This document shows, one piece after another, positions 56,665-64,000 of a stretch of DNA of 64,000 nt. Both the position numbers and the translations under genes were made by a program. Every line of letters begins with the position of its first letter. The first letter of the stretch is position 1. Source of the DNA: Hyphomicrobiaceae bacterium (GTDB lineage Bacteria > Pseudomonadota > Alphaproteobacteria > Rhizobiales > Hyphomicrobiaceae); contig JAGRKV010000051.1 of the NCBI GenBank assembly GCA_020442165.1, positions 62,001 to 126,000 on the forward strand, read 5' to 3'. Below the pieces are notes generated by a model, which saw only the letters and a list, made by a program, of their open reading frames with translations, had not been told where the DNA came from and searched no databases.

Positions 56665-57090
56665 CTACTTCACCGTCACAGTGATCTTGTCGCTCATCAC
56701 AGGCGGCTTGTGGGGAACGTGGTTGTGATCGCCGAGTATCAACTGGAGCGTATGCTTTCCAGCCGGCAGGGTGATCGTCGTTTCGGTCTGGCCGCCACCG
56801 AAATGCTTGTGGTGCTCGTCGGCGGGGAGCGGGTTGTCCATGTCAACCTTGTCAACGTCGATCAGAAGGTGGTGGTGTCCGGTCTTGGGTTTTTCGATTC
56901 CGGCGGGGGCGACACCCATTCCAGACAAGCCGAACTTAACGGTAAGCGGGCCGGAAATCTCGTCGCCATCCTTGGGGGAAATGAAGTAAACCTTGGCGCC
57001 TTCGGGCGACGCGGTTTCGGCGGCGGCGGGCGGCACGAAAGCCAGGGCAATTGCGATTGCAAGAAATGACGTGGCGGCACGTAGCGACAT
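56665..57090 (-). CDS. DUF4399 domain exported protein
   Basis: 141 residues. A signal peptide (ending PAAAE) comes before a single beta-rich domain with VYFISPKDGDEISGPLTVKF, GMGVAPAGIEKPKTGHHHLL, LPADEHHKHFGGGQTETTI and LILGDHNHVPHKPPVMSDKI, which together define DUF4399. The histidine clusters (GHHHLL, EHHKHF, GDHNH) suggest metal binding. I choose the ATG at 57090, with GGAG upstream. Confidence 0.88.
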   Translation of the reverse strand: MSLRAATSFLAIAIALAFVPPAAAETASPEGAKVYFISPKDGDEISGPLTVKFGLSGMGVAPAGIEKPKTGHHHLLIDVDKVDMDNPLPADEHHKHFGGGQTETTITLPAGKHTLQLILGDHNHVPHKPPVMSDKITVTVK

Positions 57091-57302
57091 CAGCGGGTAC
57101 TCCATGATTGCGGCTGTGCAGGATATTGAATGTCTGAAGGATGGCCCCGGCTTTGAATTCCGCATCTGCCAGGTCCATGACGCAGCAGGATGGCAGTTTG
57201 ACAAGGCTGAAAAATGTTATCGCAGCAGCAGGGCATTGTGAACCTCGAGGTGGCGCGGGTCTTGGCCCTATCACCAAATCGTGTCCCGCGATGGATTGGT
57301 GG

Positions 57303-58049
57303 ATGACTGGAGCGCGGCAAAGGCTCGATCAGGTGCTGGTTGCACGCGGTATCGTGCAGTCGCGGGCTCGGGCTGCGGATCTTATTGCGCGCGGCGCCGT
57401 GTGCGTCGATGGCCGCGTGGCCGGCAAGGCGGGAGTTCTGGTGGCGGCGGATGCCCGCGTTGAAGTCGATGCGGAGGCGAATGCTTATGTGGCGCGGTCG
57501 GGAACGAAACTTTCCGCCGCATTGCGTGCATTCGGTTTCGATCCCACTGGCTGCGTTGCAATCGATATCGGCGCGTCGACCGGAGGGTTTACGCAAGTGC
57601 TGCTGGAGGCGGGTGCCAAGATGGTCTATGCCGTCGACGTCGGGCATGACCAACTGCATCAGACGCTGAGGGGCGATCCTCGTGTCGTATGCCTGGAAGG
57701 CGTTGATGCGCGAACATTGTCCCGCGAACATATCGATGTGCCGGTGCAAGCGATCGTGGCGGACGTAAGCTTCGTGTCGTTGAAGCAGGCTCTGCCGGTT
57801 CCACTTGGGTTTGCCAGTGCAGGGACGTGGCTGGTGGCGCTGGTCAAGCCGCAATTCGAGGTTGGGCGGGCGGCCATCGGCAAGCGCGGTATCGTGCGCG
57901 ATGAGGCGGCGCAGACGATGGCTGTCGATGGTGTTGTGGATTTTCTTGAGGGGGAGGGCTGGCGCGTGGTGGGCAGGATGTGCTCGCCGCTGCCCGGCAA
58001 GGAGGGCAATATCGAGTGGCTGATAGGCGCGGTGCGCGATGACGCTTGA
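57303..58049 (+). CDS. tlyA: TlyA family rRNA methyltransferase / haemolysin-like protein
   Basis: 248 residues. An S4 RNA-binding domain at the N-terminus (RLDQVLVARGIVQSRARAAD) is followed by an FtsJ-like methyltransferase with DIGASTGGFTQVLLEAGA and VADVSFVSLKQALP and VKPQFEVGR. TlyA 2'-O-methylates rRNA in other bacteria. Start either 57303 or 57291; neither has a strong ribosome-binding site. It overlaps the next gene by 11 bp. Confidence 0.93.
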   Translation: MTGARQRLDQVLVARGIVQSRARAADLIARGAVCVDGRVAGKAGVLVAADARVEVDAEANAYVARSGTKLSAALRAFGFDPTGCVAIDIGASTGGFTQVLLEAGAKMVYAVDVGHDQLHQTLRGDPRVVCLEGVDARTLSREHIDVPVQAIVADVSFVSLKQALPVPLGFASAGTWLVALVKPQFEVGRAAIGKRGIVRDEAAQTMAVDGVVDFLEGEGWRVVGRMCSPLPGKEGNIEWLIGAVRDDA

Positions 58050-59304
58050 ACGGCTGGACAACCGCGTGGAGATCGTGGAGATCGAGCGGATCGGTGCGCA
58101 AGGCGATGGCGTTGGGCATGTCGAAGGCCAGCCGGTTTTCGTGCCGTTCACGCTGGCTGGGGAGCGTGTCAGTGTAGCGGTTGATGGCGAACGTGCTCAA
58201 CTCGTGGAAGTTCTTTTGCCATCGGAAGAGCGCATTTCGCCAGCGTGCCGGCATTTCAAGCGGTGCGGAGGCTGTGCGCTCCAGCACATGTCGCCCGCTG
58301 CTTATGCAAAGTGGAAACGTGGCCTGGTTGAGGATGCATTCGCGCAGCGTGGAATCTCGATTGCTGCAGCACCACTGATGCAGGCTGGGCCTCAGTCACG
58401 ACGCCGCGCTGTGCTTTCGGCGGTTTACACGCGCGCAGGTGTCGTGCTCGGCTTCCATGCCGCCCGAGGTGCCACCGTGATCGACGTCGAGGAATGCCCG
58501 GTGCTGGTGCCGCGGATCTCGGGTGCGCTGGCGGAGATGCGGACATTGCTTGCGGCTTTGCCGCGCTGGGAGGACGAAGCGCGCGTCACGATTGTCGCGG
58601 CAGATAATGGCCTCGATGTGGGGATAGAGAATGCTGTCGCCAAAGGTGGTCTTGATGCCAGCATGAGTGCGCGGCTTGCTGCGGACGCGGCGCGGATCGG
58701 AGATCTCGTTCGTGTCAGCGTGGATGGTGTGCCGGCCTATCAGCGAGGGGCACCCGTCATCCGGATGGGGGCAGCGGATGTGTCGGCACCGGCAGGCGTG
58801 TTTCTGCAAGCCTCGGCCGCAGCAGAACAAGCGATGGCGGATGTGGTCGTCAATGCGCTGCCGCGACGAGCGAAACGTGCGGTTGACCTGTTCTGCGGCG
58901 TCGGTGCGTTCACGTTCCCACTTGCGGCGCGGGTGGCGGTGACTGCGGTTGATAGCGACAAACGCGCGGTTGCCGCGCTGGAGCAGGCTTCGCGTGGCGC
59001 GCAAGGGTTGAAGCCGGTCACGACACTCTATCGAGACCTCTTTCGCGAGCCATTGTCGCGCAAGGAACTCGATCCCTTCGACCTTGCGGTTTTGGATCCA
59101 CCGCGTGCCGGTGCCAAGGCGCAGGCCGAAATGCTGGCGCGATCGAAGGTGCCGGTCGTCGTGGCGGTATCGTGCAATCCGGCGACGCTGGCGCGCGACG
59201 TGCGTATCCTACTGGATGGTGGCTACAAGCTCGGAGCGGTGACTCCCGTCGATCAGTTTCACTGGTCGGCGCACGTCGAGGCCGTCGCGGTGATGACCCG
59301 CTGA
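58039..59304 (+). CDS. 23S rRNA / tRNA (uracil-5-)-methyltransferase, TrmA/RumA family
   Basis: 421 residues. A TRAM-like N-terminal domain (about 7-60) precedes an iron-sulfur type cysteine cluster (ACRHFKRCGGCALQHM), then the Rossmann methyltransferase with AVDLFCGVGAFTFPLA, DPPRAGAKAQ and the catalytic VAVSCNPATLARD. This is the RlmD/RlmC/TrmA family; which uridine is methylated cannot be told. Coupled to tlyA by an 11-bp overlap. Confidence 0.93.
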   Translation: MTLERLDNRVEIVEIERIGAQGDGVGHVEGQPVFVPFTLAGERVSVAVDGERAQLVEVLLPSEERISPACRHFKRCGGCALQHMSPAAYAKWKRGLVEDAFAQRGISIAAAPLMQAGPQSRRRAVLSAVYTRAGVVLGFHAARGATVIDVEECPVLVPRISGALAEMRTLLAALPRWEDEARVTIVAADNGLDVGIENAVAKGGLDASMSARLAADAARIGDLVRVSVDGVPAYQRGAPVIRMGAADVSAPAGVFLQASAAAEQAMADVVVNALPRRAKRAVDLFCGVGAFTFPLAARVAVTAVDSDKRAVAALEQASRGAQGLKPVTTLYRDLFREPLSRKELDPFDLAVLDPPRAGAKAQAEMLARSKVPVVVAVSCNPATLARDVRILLDGGYKLGAVTPVDQFHWSAHVEAVAVMTR

Positions 59305-59330
59305 GCCGCGGTGGAACCGTGCGCGCGCCG

Positions 59331-60035
59331 TCAGCGCTTCAGGATGCGTGCAACATACTCCGGGACGACTGATGTGGCCGGGCCGTGGATCGTTTCGTGA
59401 AAGTAGCTTGCACCTTCCGACGGCTCCAAATTCAGCTCAACGGTGTGAGCGCCGTGGTTTCTCGCTTCGGCGACAAAGCCGGCGGCCGGGTAGACATTGC
59501 CGGAGGTTCCAACCGAGATGAAGAGATCAGCATCTGCGAGCGCATCTGCAATTTCTTCCATCTGATAGGGCATTTCGCCGAACCAGACGATGTCGGGCCG
59601 CATGCCGCCCTTGTGACCGCAAGCCGGGCAGGCAAGATCCGTCGATAAATCCTCGCTCCAGGATTGGCCGGCCCTGCAATGACGGCAATAGACCTTGAGC
59701 AGTTCGCCGTGCATGTGAATGAGGTTATGGGAGCCGGCGGCCTCATGCAGATTGTCTACATTTTGCGTGACGATGAGGACTGAGCCTTCGTGCTCTCTTT
59801 CCAGGCGGGCCAGCGCAAGATGGGCGGCATTGGGGGCGACGGACTTCAAGTCGCGCCGGCGCATGTTGTAGAACTCGTGCACGAGTGCGGGATTGCGGGC
59901 GAAACCTTCGGGGGTTGCAACTTCACGATAATCATACTTGGACCAGACGCCGTCCTTGTCTCGGAACGTGGCAAGGCCCGATTCGGCGGAAAGCCCAGCT
60001 CCTGTGAGGACAACGATGTTGCGATAGGTCTTCAT
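59331..60035 (-). CDS. cobB: Sirtuin-type NAD-dependent protein deacylase
   Basis: 234 residues from the ATG at 60035. [20 protein letters not shown] gives the NAD-binding start, and [13 protein letters not shown] and [12 protein letters not shown] contain the catalytic His; four zinc cysteines follow ([14 protein letters not shown]). The final block [14 protein letters not shown] is conserved. Removes acyl groups from lysine using NAD. The frame extends to 60254 without similarity. Convergent with the RNA methyltransferase gene. Confidence 0.95.
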   Translation of the reverse strand: MKTYRNIVVLTGAGLSAESGLATFRDKDGVWSKYDYREVATPEGFARNPALVHEFYNMRRRDLKSVAPNAAHLALARLEREHEGSVLIVTQNVDNLHEAAGSHNLIHMHGELLKVYCRHCRAGQSWSEDLSTDLACPACGHKGGMRPDIVWFGEMPYQMEEIADALADADLFISVGTSGNVYPAAGFVAEARNHGAHTVELNLEPSEGASYFHETIHGPATSVVPEYVARILKR

Positions 60036-60150
60036 GATCCTGGGCATCCTGCGGTGTCGCGGCGATGGCGTCGTGCCTAGTGTTGGTAAGGGATATGTGG
60101 TCTTGCTTGGAATGACAACGATTGAGGGCATGATCTGACATGGGGACAGG

Positions 60151-60816
60151 ATGACGATCTGGCTGAGCTGGAGTTCGGGTAAGGACAGCGCGTGGACACT
60201 ACACAGGTTGCGGCAAGAAGGCCGTTCCGTCGCGGCGTTGTTCACCACGGTCAATCAGGCGTTCGACCGCGTGGCCATGCATGGCGTGCGTCGGGATTTG
60301 CTGGAGGCGCAAGCAGCAGCGGCTGGGCTGCCTCTTGTCGTCATCGATCTGCCCTGGCCGTGTTCCAACGCCGATTACGAGCGGATCATGGCGGAGTTCA
60401 TGGTGCGGGCCAAACGTGATGGCGTCACGCACATGGCGTTTGGCGATCTTTTTCTGGAGGACATCCGGGCCTATCGCGAGAAGAATCTTGCAGGATCCGG
60501 GATTGCGCCTCTGTTTCCGCTGTGGGGCCTGGCGACGGACAAACTCGCGCAAGACATGGTGAGTGGTGGCCTGACAGCGCGGCTTGCAACGATCGATCTT
60601 GCAAAGCTTGACCGGACGTTTGCCGGGCGGTGCTACGATGCGGCGCTGCTGCGTGAACTACCGGCTGGTATCGATCCGTGCGGCGAGAATGGCGAGTTTC
60701 ACACCTTCGTCACCGGAGGGCCGATGTTTTCCAGGTCCGTCGCGGTTGTTCCGGGGGAGGTGGTGACGCGCGAAGGCTTTGCCTATGCTGATCTCGTCGC
60801 GGAAAGTTATGGATGA
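60151..60816 (+). CDS. Dph6-like PP-loop ATP-binding protein
   Basis: 221 residues with the PP-loop [15 protein letters not shown] at the N-terminus and the Dph6-type C-terminal block [12 protein letters not shown]. In archaea and eukaryotes this family amidates diphthine on EF-2, but bacteria do not make diphthamide, so the role here is unknown. Divergent from cobB (115 bp apart). Confidence 0.88.
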   Translation: MTIWLSWSSGKDSAWTLHRLRQEGRSVAALFTTVNQAFDRVAMHGVRRDLLEAQAAAAGLPLVVIDLPWPCSNADYERIMAEFMVRAKRDGVTHMAFGDLFLEDIRAYREKNLAGSGIAPLFPLWGLATDKLAQDMVSGGLTARLATIDLAKLDRTFAGRCYDAALLRELPAGIDPCGENGEFHTFVTGGPMFSRSVAVVPGEVVTREGFAYADLVAESYG

Positions 60817-60928
60817 AGATGTCGTGCGCGAGTGATTGCGTAGAGCGCCCATCAGTTGCTTGCCAGCGCGTTTGCCAAGTTCCATGCTTCGATCCAAGCA
60901 GTGTTTGTGCGGTTGCGGAGCAGTGAGG

Positions 60929-61990
60929 ATGTCAGCAGTGGAGCCATCAGCAGATCATCTCGGCATGGCGCGACAGCTTGCCGGAAACATGGTGCGGTTT
61001 GGCTGGTATTCCGCCATCAATTGGATGGCAGATCGCCGGACGGCCGCAGCGGGTCATGTGAAAACGACTGTCAAGCGTGAGCGGCCCGTGCCGTCGTGCG
61101 CGGAGCTGCTGGCAGATCTCAGGGATCTTTTCCGGCAAGACGCGAAGCTGGTGCGAGATCGCATCGCCGTGGCAAACGGAGCTGAGCCAGCGGCGGGACT
61201 TGCCGATCATCTGGGGCGGCTGAGGGCGATGTTCGCCGACTTGCCGGAAGCCTCAGAACGGCGGCGGGACCGTCAATCCGATACGGTGGCGGACCTCGCA
61301 GCCGCAGCCGGCGTGCCTGACTATTTCGCGCAGGATTTCCATTTTCAAAAAGGGGGATATCTGGCCGATGAGTCGGCGCGGCTCTACGATGTTCAGGTCG
61401 AGACCCTGTTCTATGGTGCTGCGGCGGCCATGCGGCGGAGAGCCTTGCGTCCCATCGCGGAGTTCCTTGCAGGGGCTGACCAGCGGGAAATAGCGCTTCT
61501 GGATGTCGCCTGCGGCACGGGGCGCCTGTTGCGGGAAATCCGGCTGTCGTTTCCGGCCATGCACCTTACGGGGCTTGACCTGTCTCCTGCCTACCTGAAG
61601 GAGGCTGAGCGGCACCTCTCGGGTCTCAGGCGCGTTAATCTTATTGCTGCCAATGCCGAAGTGATACCGCTGCCGGACGCCAGCCAGGACATCGTGACGA
61701 CCGTGTTTTTGTTCCATGAGCTGCCTGGCGACGTACGCAGGCGGGTGGCCTCGGAGATGGCGCGCGTCTTGAAGCCGGGCGGGCGCCTCATTTTCATCGA
61801 CAGCCTGCAGATGGGCGATCGGAACGGGTGGGATGGCCTCTTGGAAGCCTTTCCGCAGCGGTTCCATGAACCCTATTACCGGGGGTATTCGATCGATGAT
61901 CTGGATCGAATTTTTGCCGGCGCCGGGCTTGTAGACGCCGGTTCGGCAACCGCTTTCCTCGCCAAAATCATGGTGCGGCGCAAGATATAG
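60929..61990 (+). CDS. Class I SAM-dependent methyltransferase
   Basis: 353 residues from the ATG at 60929, with GGAG eight bases upstream. The SAM-binding motif LLDVACGTGRLLREI lies near residue 197, with LTGLDLSPAYLKEAERHL after it and VLKPGGRLIFIDSLQMGD as the fourth block. Residues 1-180 are helical and unlike common methyltransferases, so substrate is open. Reads in the same direction as the Dph6-like gene. Confidence 0.88.
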   Translation: MSAVEPSADHLGMARQLAGNMVRFGWYSAINWMADRRTAAAGHVKTTVKRERPVPSCAELLADLRDLFRQDAKLVRDRIAVANGAEPAAGLADHLGRLRAMFADLPEASERRRDRQSDTVADLAAAAGVPDYFAQDFHFQKGGYLADESARLYDVQVETLFYGAAAAMRRRALRPIAEFLAGADQREIALLDVACGTGRLLREIRLSFPAMHLTGLDLSPAYLKEAERHLSGLRRVNLIAANAEVIPLPDASQDIVTTVFLFHELPGDVRRRVASEMARVLKPGGRLIFIDSLQMGDRNGWDGLLEAFPQRFHEPYYRGYSIDDLDRIFAGAGLVDAGSATAFLAKIMVRRKI

Positions 61991-62161
61991 GCGTGGTTCT
62001 GAGAAATCTCGGATGCTGCCTCGCGATTTCGGTGGCCAGCGGGCCGCTTCACCCAAGCCTTGTCATAAAATTGACGCTGTGTGACGGCTGTGTTTCAGTT
62101 TCATGACACCCCGGCGTGTGGCCTGGAGTGCTGGGATCGCGGAACACGTTTCTGAAACAAC

Positions 62162-63901
62162 ATGTCGATTGATACCGCCGGCAACAAGTCGGGCAATGCG
62201 CGCGTGCGCCTCACTCACGTCGGCACCTCCGCTGTCTTGACGAAGAGGCGTGCCTGGATCGTTGCGGCGGCGATCCTGGTCGCGATGGGGCTCTATTTCT
62301 ATCGTCACGAGGGGTGGCCCGCGAACATCGCCTTTACGATGTCTATAACAGCGCTGCTGGTTGCAACTGTCGCATTTGTTTCCCGGCGCGCGCTGTTCGC
62401 AACAGCAATTATTGCGGCGGCCGTTGCGGTCATCGTCATCGCGGCCACGATCAAGTTCCGCTACATCGGCATGGTGCTGCATGCCTATGATCTGGCGTTC
62501 TATCTGCTCTCGCCCGATACGCTTTGGTATTTGTGGATCGATTTCCGCTGGGAATTGATCGCGCTTGGCGTGGCTATAGTGGCGATCGTAGCGGGAAGCG
62601 TCCTGCTTTATCGTGCCGATCCGACGCGCGTGTCGCGGCCGGTTGCGGCGGGCGCCATCGCGGTGTTGCTGTTGACGGGTGTTGTGGCGGATCGACTGCG
62701 TGGCGAGCGGCCGCATCTTCTTTTCTATTGGGATGCGCTGTTTGTCTCGTCGTTCTATTCATCATGGGCAGAGACGGCGGTTACGCTTTGGCGCGGTCAG
62801 ATGATCGAGGCCGCCGCCTACGAGCCGGGTGAAAGGCTTTTCAATCAGCCGCTCGGCTGTCCTGTTCGCGAGCGTCCACCGCACATCATCCTGATCCACC
62901 AGGAGAGCGTCGTCCCGCCGAGTATTTATCCGGAGATCGCCTACGACCACAGCATTGATCCGCTGTTCCGTTCGGGCGATGGCAGCGTGCGCAAACTGAG
63001 GACGGAGACCTTCGGCGGAGCGTCATGGCTCACCGAGTTTTCAGTGCTCGCAGGTGTTTCCACCTATTCCTTCGGTGGCATGCGCACGTTCGTACAGTCG
63101 ATGATGCAGGGCAAGGTCAAGGATAGCGTGCCGCAGGAGCTGGCGCGCTGCGGCTATCAGAACGTGATGTTCTATCCAGTGCCCAAGCACTTCGTGTCGA
63201 GTGGCAAGTTCTATGCCTCGATTGGCTTTCCCGAGATCAACGACTTCAAGGCACAGGGATCGACACGCTACAACGAGCGTGACCGGTTCTATTACGGCAA
63301 CGTGCTCAACCGGATGGACAAGCACTTCGCCAACTCTCGCGCCCCCCTGTTCACGTTCGTGCTCACCTCGGCGACGCACCTGCCCTATACCCAGCCTCAC
63401 AGTCCGGAAGAGAATGTACCTGGTGGACTGGAGGGGACCGACCCGGAGATGCATGAGTATCTCCGGCGGCTTTCACTGGCGCGCATCGACCTGGAGTGGT
63501 TCCGGTCCGAACTGAAGAGCCGCTTTCCCGATGAGCGTTTCCTGATCGTGCAATATGGCGACCATCAACCGATCGTGACGCGGCCACTGCTTGGTTTCGG
63601 CAAGACCGTGGAAACGCACAACATGGTGATGCCCCCCGATTCAAAAGCCTTTCTTACCTACTATGCGGCGGAAGGGATCAACTACAGGGTGCCGGCACTG
63701 CCTGACGTGGAAACACTCGATGTCCCTTATCTCGGCACACTGATGCTGAAGCTGGCGGGGCTGCCCCTGTCCGAGGCCGGGGAAGAGCGCTTGCGGTTGA
63801 TGCAGCGCTGCGGTGGTGCCTACTATCTCTGCTCGCATCCAGAGGAAATTCTGGCGTTCCATCGACGGTTGATAGATTCAGGACTCCTGGAGGCGCGTTA
63901 G
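62162..63901 (+). CDS. Sulfatase-fold membrane phosphotransferase (LTA synthase / phosphoethanolamine-transferase-like)
   Basis: 579 residues. Four to five membrane segments (about 30-205) precede a periplasmic alkaline-phosphatase-superfamily domain with HIILIHQESVVPPSIYPEIA, the nucleophile region TFGGASWLTEFSVLAGVSTY, and QYGDHQPIV for metal binding. Such enzymes move phosphoglycerol or phosphoethanolamine to surface glycans or lipids. Whether the nucleophile is Ser or Thr in GASWLT is uncertain. Last complete gene in the window. Confidence 0.85.
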   Translation: MSIDTAGNKSGNARVRLTHVGTSAVLTKRRAWIVAAAILVAMGLYFYRHEGWPANIAFTMSITALLVATVAFVSRRALFATAIIAAAVAVIVIAATIKFRYIGMVLHAYDLAFYLLSPDTLWYLWIDFRWELIALGVAIVAIVAGSVLLYRADPTRVSRPVAAGAIAVLLLTGVVADRLRGERPHLLFYWDALFVSSFYSSWAETAVTLWRGQMIEAAAYEPGERLFNQPLGCPVRERPPHIILIHQESVVPPSIYPEIAYDHSIDPLFRSGDGSVRKLRTETFGGASWLTEFSVLAGVSTYSFGGMRTFVQSMMQGKVKDSVPQELARCGYQNVMFYPVPKHFVSSGKFYASIGFPEINDFKAQGSTRYNERDRFYYGNVLNRMDKHFANSRAPLFTFVLTSATHLPYTQPHSPEENVPGGLEGTDPEMHEYLRRLSLARIDLEWFRSELKSRFPDERFLIVQYGDHQPIVTRPLLGFGKTVETHNMVMPPDSKAFLTYYAAEGINYRVPALPDVETLDVPYLGTLMLKLAGLPLSEAGEERLRLMQRCGGAYYLCSHPEEILAFHRRLIDSGLLEAR

Positions 63902-63929
63902 ATCGTTTCAGACTTGGGTCGAAACGATC
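63901..63929 (+). terminator. Stem-loop at the end of the sulfatase-fold gene
   Basis: GATCGTTTC (63901-63909) and GAAACGATC (63921-63929) form a perfect 9-bp stem over an 11-base loop, starting on the last base of the stop codon. The T content after it is low (CGGTTCTT), so it is a probable terminator. The last 70 bp of the window show no gene. Confidence 0.55.
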
Positions 63930-64000
63930 CGGTTCTTATCGCCCACGCAGCTGATCCTCGCCGGCACTTGGGCTGCGCCGCAAGGTGGCGCATGGCGCTG

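Noticed and set aside
57090..58151. 353-residue frame on the minus strand across tlyA
   Set aside because: It lies opposite a clear tlyA and part of the next methyltransferase, and its translation is rich in Arg, His and Pro without family motifs: a shadow frame of high-GC coding DNA.
1..64000. CRISPR array, prophage, transposase or integrase
   Set aside because: No regularly spaced repeats, no attachment-site pairs and no recombinase or phage protein motifs were seen in any frame I read.

Overview
The window looks like an ordinary chromosomal stretch of a high-GC alphaproteobacterium, most likely a member of the Hyphomicrobiales (Rhizobiales). This rests on gene content and order: kdsB beside a prephenate dehydratase with an ACT domain; the SRP RNA gene directly before dnaX, then ybaB, a DUF2585 gene and recR; a nadA-nadB-nadC operon next to a Nudix-winged-helix regulator of the NrtR/NadQ type; and an HDAC-like gene, xseB and dxs in a row with tlyA and a TrmA/RumA-type methyltransferase just beyond. 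A genus cannot be fixed from this. I see no rRNA, tRNA, CRISPR array, insertion sequence, integrase or phage gene.

Layout. 1-9 kb: a cut-off peptide-type ABC solute-binding protein, a membrane-anchored cytochrome c, kdsB, pheA, an SDR enzyme, a DUF486 membrane protein, then a leftward copper-handling cluster (DUF2946 protein, Met-rich outer-membrane barrel, PCu(A)C chaperone with a Met/His tail, SCO). 9-14 kb: nudC, the SRP RNA with a readable promoter, dnaX, ybaB, DUF2585, recR. 14-21 kb: a MATE-type transporter, two glycosyltransferases, a GH114-like secreted protein, and a RimB-like protease domain joined to a RimK-like domain that lacks the ATP-grasp core. 21-24 kb: def-fmt, truA and small membrane or secreted proteins. 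24-29 kb: nadABC with two matching inverted repeats upstream of nadA and the regulator gene next door. 29-34 kb: phosphatase, HD hydrolase, tag, ygfZ, pyrC. 34-45 kb: envelope and unknown proteins (L,D-transpeptidase, LysE, TIGR02301), an SRAP protein, a Clp-N/coiled-coil protein with no ATPase domain, a formyltransferase, an FAD-linked oxidase, and a small secreted cysteine-rich protein. 45-52 kb: Sua5/TsaC, acyl-CoA dehydrogenase, enoyl-CoA hydratase, a large unknown membrane protein and an SDR. 51-60 kb: HDAC-like protein, xseB, dxs, three inverted genes, tlyA, an RNA methyltransferase and a sirtuin. 60-64 kb: a Dph6-like ATPase, a methyltransferase and a sulfatase-fold transferase.

No single new defence or mobile system is visible. 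The observations I would follow first are the RimB/RimK pseudoenzyme fusion (17.2-18.5 kb), the Clp-N protein without an ATPase (40-42 kb), the copper cluster built around a Met-rich barrel (5.9-8.9 kb), the paired operators in front of nadA, and the twin-CX3C secreted protein (44.5 kb).
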